Shown here piece after piece: positions 1-6,801 of a stretch of DNA of 21,348 nt. The position numbers were made by a program, and so were the translations under genes. The stretch comes from 66-474 sp035688305 (lineage in GTDB: Bacteria > Pseudomonadota > Gammaproteobacteria > Xanthomonadales > Rhodanobacteraceae). Location of the stretch: positions 1 to 21,348 of the forward strand of contig DASSNC010000022.1 in assembly GCA_035688305.1 (NCBI GenBank), given 5' to 3'. Below the pieces are notes generated by a model. The model had not been told where the DNA came from, made no database searches, and saw only the letters and a program-made list of their open reading frames with translations. Numbering within the stretch: position 1 is the first letter of the stretch; each line of letters begins with the position of its first letter.

Positions 1-485
1 AGTTCGAACTGACGTTGCAGCCGCAACTGATCCTGCTGCAGAAGACCTTGCTCAACGTCGAGGGGCTCGGGCGCCAGCTCGATCCCGCCATCGACATCTG
101 GTCGGTGGCACAACCGGTGCTGAAGCGCATCCTGGCCGACCGCTACAGCGCGCGCCACGCGCTGCGCGAAATCCGCAAGCGACTGCCGCAATGGCTGCGC
201 ATCGCGCCGCTGATTCCGGAAAAGATCCACGATGCGCTGGAGGCGCTGGCCGAAGGCAACGGCCCCTTGCAATTCGGCGAACGCGAACTGGAGCACCTGC
301 GTGTGCTGCAACGCGAAATCCAGCGCCGCATCCTGGTCGCGGCATTCGGCGGCGCGCTGCTGGTCGGCGCCGGCCTGGTGTTCGCGCTGGACGACCGCTA
401 CGGCATCTGGCCGCCGATCGTGCTTGCCGCGATCGGCGTGGCGAGTTTCGTGGCGGCGTGGCCATGGAAAGGAGCCAAGGAGTAG
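1..485 (+). CDS. ubiB: UbiB, ubiquinone biosynthesis kinase-like protein (C-terminal part)
   Basis: The reading frame is open from the window edge (first full codon at base 3) to TAG at 483-485, so only about the last 160 residues are present. The start of this piece, with QPQLILLQKTLLNVEGLGRQ and then LDP, matches the conserved distal part of the UbiB/ABC1/ADCK atypical kinase family, as I recall E. coli UbiB. The C-terminus has two closely spaced hydrophobic segments (around RILVAAFGGALLVGAGLVFA and PPIVLAAIGVASFVAAW), which fit the paired membrane anchors of UbiB. UbiB is required for coenzyme Q biosynthesis at the inner membrane, probably as an ATPase that mobilises Q intermediates. The kinase-like core lies outside the window. 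A TTG inside this piece could be misread as a start, but the frame continues upstream with the family sequence. Confidence 0.9.
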   Translation, partial: FELTLQPQLILLQKTLLNVEGLGRQLDPAIDIWSVAQPVLKRILADRYSARHALREIRKRLPQWLRIAPLIPEKIHDALEALAEGNGPLQFGERELEHLRVLQREIQRRILVAAFGGALLVGAGLVFALDDRYGIWPPIVLAAIGVASFVAAWPWKGAKE

Positions 486-500
486 TTCGTTACGAATTCC

Positions 501-619
501 GTAGGTTGGGCTGACGCCGGTTTCATCGGCGGAAGCCCAACGTCATCGCCACGTCCTCGCTTCGCGCCCAACATTGCCGCGATCCGCGTTGGGCTTCGCT
601 GTGCTCAGCACCAATCTAC
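501..619. repeat. Quasi-palindromic REP/MITE-like repeat between convergent ubiB and gpmA
   Basis: The ends are near-perfect inverted repeats: GTAGGTTGG at 501-509 against CCAATCTAC at 611-619, with one mismatch. A second pair lies inside, AGCCCAACG at 534-542 against CGTTGGGCT at 587-595. The left half can fold by itself, with GTTGGGCT at 505-512 pairing with AGCCCAAC at 534-541. A further CCCAAC occurs at 568-573. Elements of this GTAGGTTGGGCT...AGCCCAAC type are, from memory, dispersed in many proteobacterial genomes. Its position between two converging genes suggests a role in transcript 3' ends. The right terminus overlaps the gpmA stop codon. Confidence 0.7.
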
Positions 620-1359
620 CTTGCACGGCCCTGATTGGCCACGGCGGCTTCCTTGGCAGCGATTGCGGCGGCGTCGCCGAGGTAGAAGTGCCTCACCGGC
701 TTCAGCGCTTCGTCGAATTCATAGACCAGCGGCACGCCGTTGGGAATATTGAGGCCGGTGATGGCATCGTCGGAAATGCCGTCGAGGTATTTCACCAGCG
801 CGCGCATGGAGTTGCCGTGCGCGGAAACCAGCACGCGTTGCCCCGCGAGAATGGCGGGCGCCAGCACTTCATGCCAGTACGGCAGTACGCGTGCGACGGT
901 GTCCTTCAGGCATTCGGTCAAAGGGATCTGCGCCGGATCGAGCCTGGCGTAACGCGGATCGTTGGCGCTGAAATTCTCTGCGGGCTCCAGGGGCGGCGGC
1001 GGCACATCGTAGCTGCGGCGCCAGATGTGGACCTGTTCGTCGCCGTGCTTCGCCGCGATCTCGGCCTTGTTCAGGCCGGTCAGCGCGCCGTAATGGCGTT
1101 CGTTCAAGCGCCAATCGGTGAGCACCGGAATCCACGCAAGGTCCATGGCGTCCTGCACGCCCCACAGGGTGTGCACGGCACGCTTCAGCACGGAAGTGTG
1201 CGCGACGTCGAACGTGTAGCCTTCGCGCTTCAGCAACTCGCCGGCCTCGCGCGCTTCGGTGCGGCCCTGCTCGGACAGGTCGACGTCGGCCCAGCCGGTG
1301 AAGCGGTTTTCCCTGTTCCACAGCGACTGGCCGTGGCGGATCATCACGAGGGTGTGCAT
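616..1359 (-). CDS. gpmA: 2,3-bisphosphoglycerate-dependent phosphoglycerate mutase
   Basis: This 247-residue cytoplasmic glycolytic/gluconeogenic enzyme interconverts 3- and 2-phosphoglycerate through a phosphohistidine. The RHG motif is at residues 8-10, so His9 is the expected phospho-acceptor. NERHYGALTGLNK follows near residue 86, with Glu87 as the usual acid/base. SAHGNSMRAL near 179-188 carries the second active-site histidine, His181. The length equals that of typical dPGM proteins (about 247-250), and the start at 1357-1359 gives the standard N-terminus ending in RHGQSLWN. A TACAAT box lies about 30 bases upstream. The gene converges on ubiB. Its TAG stop (616-618) lies within the end of the palindromic repeat, so the C-terminal tail after YLGDAAA may have been reshaped by that element. 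Confidence 0.96.
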   Translation of the reverse strand: MHTLVMIRHGQSLWNRENRFTGWADVDLSEQGRTEAREAGELLKREGYTFDVAHTSVLKRAVHTLWGVQDAMDLAWIPVLTDWRLNERHYGALTGLNKAEIAAKHGDEQVHIWRRSYDVPPPPLEPAENFSANDPRYARLDPAQIPLTECLKDTVARVLPYWHEVLAPAILAGQRVLVSAHGNSMRALVKYLDGISDDAITGLNIPNGVPLVYEFDEALKPVRHFYLGDAAAIAAKEAAVANQGRAR

Positions 1360-1387
1360 GGCATCGCGCTCATCAGGAATTCAATGC

Positions 1388-1393
1388 ATTGTA
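1388..1393 (-). promoter_or_regulatory. Candidate -10 box for gpmA
   Basis: Read on the minus strand this is TACAAT, matching the sigma-70 -10 consensus at five of six positions, 29-34 bases upstream of the gpmA start codon. No good -35 is visible at 16-18 bases, so the promoter may need an activator or may not be real. Confidence 0.4.
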
Positions 1394-1541
1394 CGATTGC
1401 TCCACCCGGAAGCCGCCGTGGCGCAAAGCCAGCCCGGCGACGGGCACTCCGGCCTTTGCGGATTCCGGGACGTACCGCTGACGGGTGGTGTCAACGCCGC
1501 CGCGGTCAGGGACGACCGCATGCCATAGGTCAGGGTGCCGA

Positions 1542-1576
1542 CCTGCCTATTGTCGACACCACAATAGTCAGGCAGG
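1542..1576. promoter_or_regulatory. Imperfect inverted repeat upstream of the VNG-repeat lipoprotein
   Basis: CCTGCC-TATTGT (1542-1553) is complementary to ACAATA-GTCA-GGCAGG (1561-1576), with a 7-base centre and a 4-base bulge. It lies 81 bases before the lipoprotein start in a gap of 297 bases between gpmA and that gene. It could be a protein-binding operator or an RNA hairpin in a long leader. TTGTCG at 1550-1555 followed 17 bases later by CAGGAT is a weak promoter candidate overlapping it. Nothing else notable is visible in the gap apart from the gpmA promoter candidate. Confidence 0.4.
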
Positions 1577-1645
1577 ATCGTCCCACCTGCTGCCAACACC
1601 GCGCCGCATGACGCGGCACTGGCAGGCTATCAACGCGCACCGCGC

Positions 1646-1651
1646 AGGAGG
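1646..1651 (+). promoter_or_regulatory. Strong Shine-Dalgarno site AGGAGG
   Basis: AGGAGG ends five bases before the ATG at 1657 and fixes the start of the repeat lipoprotein. Confidence 0.8.
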
Positions 1652-1656
1652 TTCCC

Positions 1657-2391
1657 ATGCGATCCGCACGTCTTTGCACCCTCGCCTTCGCCTTGCTGGC
1701 GCTGCCGTTCGCGCTCGGCGCCTGCGTGAGCGGCGTCAACGGTTCGGTCGATGTCGCGGCCGGATCCAGCACGTCCGACGCCAGCACCGTCAACGGCTCG
1801 GTGAACATCGGCGCCAACGCCAAGGCCGACAAGGCTTCCACCGTCAACGGCTCCATCAACATCGCCGAACACGCCAAGGTCGGCAGCGCCGACACGGTGA
1901 ACGGAAGCATCACGCTGGGCGACAGCGCGACAGCGGAAACTCTCACCTCCGTCAACGGCCACATCACCTTGGAAAAGAACGCCACCGTTTCCGGCAAGGT
2001 CGAAGCAGTGAATGGCAAACTGGAACTTGCGCCCGGTTCGGCCGTGAACGGCGAACTCACCAACGTCAACGGCCACATCACCGTCGACGGCGCGCACATC
2101 GGGCAGGGCATTACCACGGTCAACGGCGACATCGACATCACCGGCAACGCGGTGGTCGACGGCGGCATCAAGGTGAAGAAGCCGAGCGACAATGGCGTGC
2201 TCGGCATCCACTTCGGCACCGACGACATTCCCCGCATCGTGATCGGCGCGGGCGCGACCGTGAACGGCCCGCTGACATTCGAACGGCCGGTGAAGCTGTA
2301 CATCAGCGATCAGGCGCACGTGTCGGGTCCGATCACCGGCGCCGAAGCGGTGAAATTCTCCGGCAACGCGCCGCCAGCGTCGGGTTCCTGA
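1657..2391 (+). CDS. Predicted lipoprotein made of an 18-residue VNG repeat (beta-solenoid-like)
   Basis: This 244-residue protein has an N-terminal hydrophobic signal followed by a lipobox LGAC with the lipidated cysteine at 23, so it should be anchored in the outer or inner membrane facing the periplasm. The mature part is a tandem repeat. The tripeptide VNG recurs at residues 27, 45, 63, 81, 99, 118, 137 and 155, a spacing of 18-19, usually followed by a short beta-like string such as SVNI, SINI, SITL or HITL. One extra VNG at 130 and another at 202 fall outside the strict period. A period near 18 with alternating small and hydrophobic residues is what a right-handed beta-solenoid, for example a bactofilin-like fold, shows. 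I do not recognise a named family; domain-of-unknown-function adhesin-like lipoproteins are the closest match. The start is fixed by AGGAGG five bases upstream. It appears monocistronic. Confidence 0.85.
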   Translation: MRSARLCTLAFALLALPFALGACVSGVNGSVDVAAGSSTSDASTVNGSVNIGANAKADKASTVNGSINIAEHAKVGSADTVNGSITLGDSATAETLTSVNGHITLEKNATVSGKVEAVNGKLELAPGSAVNGELTNVNGHITVDGAHIGQGITTVNGDIDITGNAVVDGGIKVKKPSDNGVLGIHFGTDDIPRIVIGAGATVNGPLTFERPVKLYISDQAHVSGPITGAEAVKFSGNAPPASGS

Positions 2392-2422
2392 CGGCAGCAA
2401 GCGCAGAGTGGTCGCAACCGCG

Positions 2423-2462
2423 CTTCCCGGGTTTCCCGTATTCCAAAAATGACTCCGGGAAG
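2423..2462 (+). terminator. Possible stem-loop downstream of the VNG-repeat lipoprotein
   Basis: CTTCCCGG (2423-2430) and CCGGGAAG (2455-2462) form a perfect 8-bp stem around a 24-base loop, 32 bases after the lipoprotein stop. No T-run follows on the plus strand, so it is at best a weak intrinsic terminator or an mRNA 3'-end stabiliser. The rest of the 268-base gap (2392-2659) shows nothing else I can name. Confidence 0.35.
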
Positions 2463-2659
2463 TGCTGGGTTTGCTTGCCATCCCGCCGATATCCGGACCC
2501 GGTGACCTTTCGTTCAATGCAGCGAAATGCAAGGTCGCCGGATCCGGCTGTCGGTTCGCGACTGCGCTTGCAGGATTGCCAACGCGAACGCCGAAGGCGG
2601 CGCTCAGCGCGACCGCGATGGATGGCGCGAGCATTCCGGGCCGACGGGCCGTGGGTCGA

Positions 2660-3979
2660 TCAGCCGGCAAGGGCAGCCGCGATCTGCGCGGCGGCCCACC
2701 TCCCGCTTTCGGCTGCGCCCTCCGTGCAGGGAATGCCCATGTAATCGCCAGCCATGATCACGCGCCGATCCGCCTGCCATGTTTCCCGATACGCATGCAG
2801 ATGCGTGGCGCGCCCCGGCGGCGAACAAGGCTCGGCCTCGGCCCACCGGTGCATGCGCACGAAACCGATGCGTGATGCGACGCCGGGCAGGTAGCGTTCC
2901 AGTTCCGGGATCACCTCCGCCAGCACGTCGGATTCGGTTGCATCGATGAGGCGGGCGCCGGCCGCGCCGTCCAGCATCACGTTCAGCAGTTCGCCACGTT
3001 CGACGTGTCGCGGACATTTGCGCGACTGGAACGCGAACGTCGCGATCACCTTGCGCTCGCGCCGCGGGATCAGCACGCCGTAGACATCTTCGACCGAAGC
3101 GCCCGAAGGCATGCCATCGGGAATGCCGAGGCTGATGGCAAGCGTCGCGCTGTAGCGCATGCCCACGAGACGCGCTGCATCTTCGTTCGCAGGCGACCAC
3201 AACGTGCGCGCCACGCCGGCGGTGGTCGCGAGCACCGCGAAGTCCGCATGGAACGTCTGCGTTGCCGTGCCGACTCGCACGCCGGCCGTACCGCATTCGA
3301 TTGCGATCGCCGGCGATGACAAGCGCACGTCCAGGCGTTCGGCCACTGCTTCCGGCAGCACGCCGAGGCCGTCCCGCAAGGCTGAAACCGATTTGCCGCG
3401 CGCGCCGAAGCTCCACACCATCGCGGGCAGCGCCAGCGCGGTGCCTTCGGGCGGCTGGAAGTAGAAACCTTCCAGCATCGGTTCGAACAGGTACTCCAGC
3501 GCATCGGTGCCGAAGCGCTCGACCAGCGAATGGGCCGCATCCTCATCATCCAGCGGGCGCCAGCCTGCGTAATCGTTCAACGGCAAATCGCGCGCGTCGT
3601 GTGCAAGCTTCAGGCTGGCGCGGGTGGTCCGCACCGCATCCTTCCAGCGCAACAAACCACTGGAGGGCAACGTCCACGGCCGCCGCGGATGGATGCGCCG
3701 CACCTTGCCCTCGCGGACGATGCCGGTCCAACCCGGCACGCCGTGCACCTGCGCAGACAGGCCGTGCGCGGCCACCAGCTCATTGATGGCCATGTAGCCA
3801 TCGGACACGAATTGCGCCCCGCGGTCGATCACGAAGCCAGCATGGCGGTCGCTGGTCATGCGACCGCCGACGCGATCGCACGCTTCCAGCACGATCACGT
3901 CGATGCCCCGCGCGGAAAGATGATGGGCAGCGCTCAAGCCCGCAATACCGCCGCCGATCACGATTGCGGAATGCTTCAT
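2660..3979 (-). CDS. FAD-dependent amine-oxidase/protoporphyrinogen-oxidase-like protein
   Basis: This 439-residue flavoprotein starts directly with a Rossmann dinucleotide-binding motif, GGGIAGLSAA (Gly9, Gly11, Gly14). Glu32 sits at the end of the second strand to bind ribose, and DRVGGR follows at 35-40, the hallmark of the flavin-containing amine oxidase superfamily. The C-terminus has AGDYMGIPCTEGAAESG (about 410-426), the usual second FAD-contact segment. Members oxidise amines, protoporphyrinogen IX, phytoene and related substrates. The substrate here cannot be read from sequence. The middle part (EPMLEGFYF near residue 166) recalls HemY/PPOX-like oxidases, but I would not assign hemG or hemY. 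It has no signal peptide. It lies 31 bases downstream of the secretion ATPase gene on the same strand and could be cotranscribed with it, though no shared function is evident. Confidence 0.85.
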   Translation of the reverse strand: MKHSAIVIGGGIAGLSAAHHLSARGIDVIVLEACDRVGGRMTSDRHAGFVIDRGAQFVSDGYMAINELVAAHGLSAQVHGVPGWTGIVREGKVRRIHPRRPWTLPSSGLLRWKDAVRTTRASLKLAHDARDLPLNDYAGWRPLDDEDAAHSLVERFGTDALEYLFEPMLEGFYFQPPEGTALALPAMVWSFGARGKSVSALRDGLGVLPEAVAERLDVRLSSPAIAIECGTAGVRVGTATQTFHADFAVLATTAGVARTLWSPANEDAARLVGMRYSATLAISLGIPDGMPSGASVEDVYGVLIPRRERKVIATFAFQSRKCPRHVERGELLNVMLDGAAGARLIDATESDVLAEVIPELERYLPGVASRIGFVRMHRWAEAEPCSPPGRATHLHAYRETWQADRRVIMAGDYMGIPCTEGAAESGRWAAAQIAAALAG

Positions 3980-4010
3980 CGCACACCCATCCGGTCACAC
4001 GGCAACCGGT

Positions 4011-5810
4011 TCACTCGCCCGCCGGCAGCACCGACAAGACTTCCTCGACGGTGGTCAGTCCGCGCCGAACCTGGGTCGCCGCGGAAATGCGCAAGGGCTG
4101 CATGCCTTCTTCCAGCGCGAAACCGGTGAAGCCCGCGAGATCGAGCTGCGGCGTGATCATGCCGCGCAGGCGCGGGCTGACGGTCATCATTTCGTACACG
4201 CCGGTGCGTCCGAGATAACCCGTGTTGCGGCACTCGAGGCAGCCGACCGGCTCGTACACCTCCGCGGGCGGCGGGATCACCCAGCCGCGTGTCAGCACCG
4301 ACCACGTCTGCGGGTCCTGTTTGGCCTTGACCTTGCAGTGCGGACAGAGCGTGCGCACCAGGCGCTGCGCGACCACCCCGGAAAGCGTCGACTGGATCAG
4401 GTAATGCGGGACGCCGAGATCCAGCAGGCGCGTGATCGCGGACGGGGCATCGTTGGTGTGCAGCGTCGAAAGCACCAGGTGCCCGGTGAGCGACGCCTGT
4501 ACCGCCATCTGCGCCGTTTCGAGATCGCGGATTTCGCCAACCATGATGATGTCGGGATCCTGGCGCAGCAGCGTGCGCACGCCGGCCGCGAAATCGAAAT
4601 CGATCGCGGGCTGCACCTGCGACTGGTTGAATTCCGGCGCCACCATCTCGATCGGATCCTCGACGGTGCATACGTTGAGTTCCGGCCGCGCCAGGTGTTT
4701 CAGCGTGGAATACAGCGTGGTGGTCTTGCCCGAGCCGGTCGGCCCCGTCACCAGCACGATACCGTGCGGACGCTCGACCATGCCGCGCCAGGTTTTCTCC
4801 TCCTCGTCGGAGAACCCGAGCTGCGCGAATTGCTTGACCACGATGTCGGGATCGAAGATGCGCATCACGATCTTCTCGCCGAACGCGGTCGGCATCGAGG
4901 AGATGCGCAACTCCACTTCGCGTCCACCCGCCGAACGCGTCTTGATGCGGCCGTCCTGCGGGCGGCGCTTCTCGGCAACGTCAAGCCGCGCGAGGATCTT
5001 GATGCGCGCGGTCACCGCAGTCATCACCGCGGGCGGCAGTTCGAACACCTTGTGCATCACGCCGTCGATGCGGAAACGGATCAATCCCGCTTCGCGGCGC
5101 GGTTCCAGATGGATATCCGAAGCGCGCTGTTCGAATGCGTACTGCAACAGCCAGTCGACGATGTGCACGACATGGCGATCGTCCGCGCCGATCTCGCCGG
5201 ACTTGCCGAGCTCCAGCAACTGCTCGAAGTTGAGGATCGCCGAGCCGTCCATCGAATCCTGCTTGGCTTCGCGCGCCTTGGCGATCGAGCGCTGCACCCC
5301 GTAGAACTCCATCAAATAACGATGGATGTCCAGTGGATTCGCGACCACGCGCTTCACTTCGCGCCGCAGCATCTGCGAAAGATCCGCGGCCCAGTGCGTA
5401 TCGAAGGGTTCGGCGCTGGCGAAAACGACCGTGCCGCGCTCGACCGCGACCGGCAGGATGCGATGGCGCTGCGCGTAGGCCTGGCTCACCGCCTGCGTCA
5501 CCGCGGCGGCGTCGATCTTCATCGGATCGATCTTGAGATACGGCAGCCCGGCCTTGTCCGCCAGCCACACCGTCAGCGATTCCACCGTCAGCGGTTTGCC
5601 GGGATCGGCGCGGTTCTCCGGTTTGGCGCTCGCGATCACCACCAGCGGATGCAATTCGACCGCGCCGCGACCCGCGCGGCTGGTCGTGCGGATGCGCTTG
5701 GCGTCTTCGGCGGCCAGCAGCCCGTCGGCGATCAACGCCGCCAGCACCTCGGCGAGCTCCAGTCGGCCATGCCGGCCGAGCACCGACGTCGAATTCGGAT
5801 TTGCCGCCAT
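4011..5810 (-). CDS. GspE/PilB-family secretion ATPase
   Basis: This 599-residue cytoplasmic AAA-like ATPase is of the type that powers type II secretion or type IV pilus assembly. The N-terminal part (about 15-175) looks like the MshE/GspE N-terminal domain, which contacts the inner-membrane platform. The core has an Asp box (RASDIHLEP, 229-237), Walker A (GPTGSGKTT, 356-364), Walker B (IIMVGEIRD, 421-429) and a His box (GHLVLSTLHTND, 443-454). A zinc-binding set CPHC (489-492) and CLEC (524-527) completes it. All catalytic elements are present. No other pil or gsp gene accompanies it, so I cannot tell whether it serves a pilus, a type II system or a c-di-GMP-linked machine. It is divergent from glyQ across 103 bases and is followed 31 bases later by the flavoprotein gene. 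A modest GCAGG upstream of the ATG supports this start. Confidence 0.93.
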   Translation of the reverse strand: MAANPNSTSVLGRHGRLELAEVLAALIADGLLAAEDAKRIRTTSRAGRGAVELHPLVVIASAKPENRADPGKPLTVESLTVWLADKAGLPYLKIDPMKIDAAAVTQAVSQAYAQRHRILPVAVERGTVVFASAEPFDTHWAADLSQMLRREVKRVVANPLDIHRYLMEFYGVQRSIAKAREAKQDSMDGSAILNFEQLLELGKSGEIGADDRHVVHIVDWLLQYAFEQRASDIHLEPRREAGLIRFRIDGVMHKVFELPPAVMTAVTARIKILARLDVAEKRRPQDGRIKTRSAGGREVELRISSMPTAFGEKIVMRIFDPDIVVKQFAQLGFSDEEEKTWRGMVERPHGIVLVTGPTGSGKTTTLYSTLKHLARPELNVCTVEDPIEMVAPEFNQSQVQPAIDFDFAAGVRTLLRQDPDIIMVGEIRDLETAQMAVQASLTGHLVLSTLHTNDAPSAITRLLDLGVPHYLIQSTLSGVVAQRLVRTLCPHCKVKAKQDPQTWSVLTRGWVIPPPAEVYEPVGCLECRNTGYLGRTGVYEMMTVSPRLRGMITPQLDLAGFTGFALEEGMQPLRISAATQVRRGLTTVEEVLSVLPAGE

Positions 5811-5878
5811 CGCCTGCCCCGTTGCCAGAAAAGACGCTCGATCCGCGAGAACAGCACTCGGGATTTCGGCCTCGCAGC

Positions 5879-5884
5879 TATACT
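5879..5884 (+). promoter_or_regulatory. Candidate -10 box of the glyQ-glyS-sulfotransferase operon
   Basis: TATACT matches the sigma-70 -10 consensus at five of six positions and lies 29 bases before the chosen glyQ ATG, implying a leader of roughly 23 bases. The -35 region at 17 bases (ACTCGG) is poor. No purine-rich ribosome site is visible between the box and the ATG. Confidence 0.55.
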
Positions 5885-5913
5885 AACGCGCTTTGCGCTG
5901 CGCCCCCGAACCG

Positions 5914-6801
5914 ATGGCAGCACCGACTTTCCAGGACGTGATCCAGACCCTGAACCGCTATTGGGCGGACCAGGGTTGCGTGCTGTTGCAGCCGCTGGAT
6001 CTGGAAGTTGGCGCGGGTACGTTCCACCCCGCGACCTTCCTGCGCGCGCTCGGTTCCGATCCGTGGGCGGCGGCGTACGTGCAGCCGTGTCGGCGCCCCA
6101 CCGACGGCCGCTATGGCGAAAATCCCAATCGCCTGCAGCAGTACTACCAGTACCAGGTGGTGCTGAAGCCCAATCCCGACGACGTGGTCGAGCGCTACTT
6201 CGGTTCGCTGCGGGCGCTCGGCATCGACCCGCTGGTGCACGACCTGCGACTGGTCGAGGACAACTGGGAATCGCCGACGCTGGGCGCATGGGGCCTCGGC
6301 TGGGAAGTGTGGCTGAACGGGATGGAAGTCACCCAGTTCACCTATTTCCAGCAGGCCGGCGGGCTCGAATGCAAACCCGTGACGGCCGAGATCACCTACG
6401 GACTCGAACGCCTGGCGATGTACCTGCAGAACGTCGACAGCGTGTTCGATCTCGTCTGGACGACCGCACCGCACGGCGTGGTCACCTACGGCGACGTGTT
6501 CCACCGCAACGAAGTGGAACAGAGCGCCTACAACTTCGAACACGCGGACACCAGGGAACTGTTCCACCGCTTCGACGCCTGCGAAGCCGAGGCCAACAAA
6601 CTGGTCGCGCTGAATTTGCCGCTGCCGGCCTACGAACAGGTCATGAAGGCCAGCCACGCGTTCAACCTGCTGGATGCGCGCCGCGCGATTTCGGTGACCG
6701 AACGCCAGCGCTACATCCTGCGCGTGCGCGCGCTCGCGCAAGCCGTCGCGAAAGCCTGGACCGCGCCGCGCGAGTCGCAAGCGGAGGCTGCGCATGGCTG
6801 A
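5914..6801 (+). CDS. glyQ: Glycyl-tRNA synthetase alpha subunit
   Basis: This 295-residue alpha chain of the bacterial alpha2-beta2 glycyl-tRNA synthetase charges tRNA-Gly with glycine in the cytoplasm. The conserved blocks are all readable: TFQDVIQTLNRYWADQGC near the N-terminus, EVGAGTFHPATFLRALG, YVQPCRRPTDGRYGENPNRL, EDNWESPTLGAWGLGWEVWL, NGMEVTQFTYFQQAGGLECK, and NLLDARRAISVTERQRYILR near the end. I chose ATG 5914 over an in-frame TTG 21 bases upstream because alignment to the family begins there. The length is close to E. coli GlyQ (303). No clear Shine-Dalgarno precedes it, which is unusual for an essential gene. The stop overlaps the glyS start by eight bases, giving translational coupling of the two subunits. 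Confidence 0.97.
   Translation: MAAPTFQDVIQTLNRYWADQGCVLLQPLDLEVGAGTFHPATFLRALGSDPWAAAYVQPCRRPTDGRYGENPNRLQQYYQYQVVLKPNPDDVVERYFGSLRALGIDPLVHDLRLVEDNWESPTLGAWGLGWEVWLNGMEVTQFTYFQQAGGLECKPVTAEITYGLERLAMYLQNVDSVFDLVWTTAPHGVVTYGDVFHRNEVEQSAYNFEHADTRELFHRFDACEAEANKLVALNLPLPAYEQVMKASHAFNLLDARRAISVTERQRYILRVRALAQAVAKAWTAPRESQAEAAHG

Noticed and set aside
574..1611. Plus-strand open frame opposite gpmA
   Set aside because: It overlaps a complete, strongly recognised phosphoglycerate mutase on the other strand and begins inside a repeat element.
1735..2130. Regular repeats in the lipoprotein as a possible CRISPR array or minisatellite
   Set aside because: The repetition (period 54 bases) is at protein level with diverged DNA; there are no constant repeats with unique spacers.
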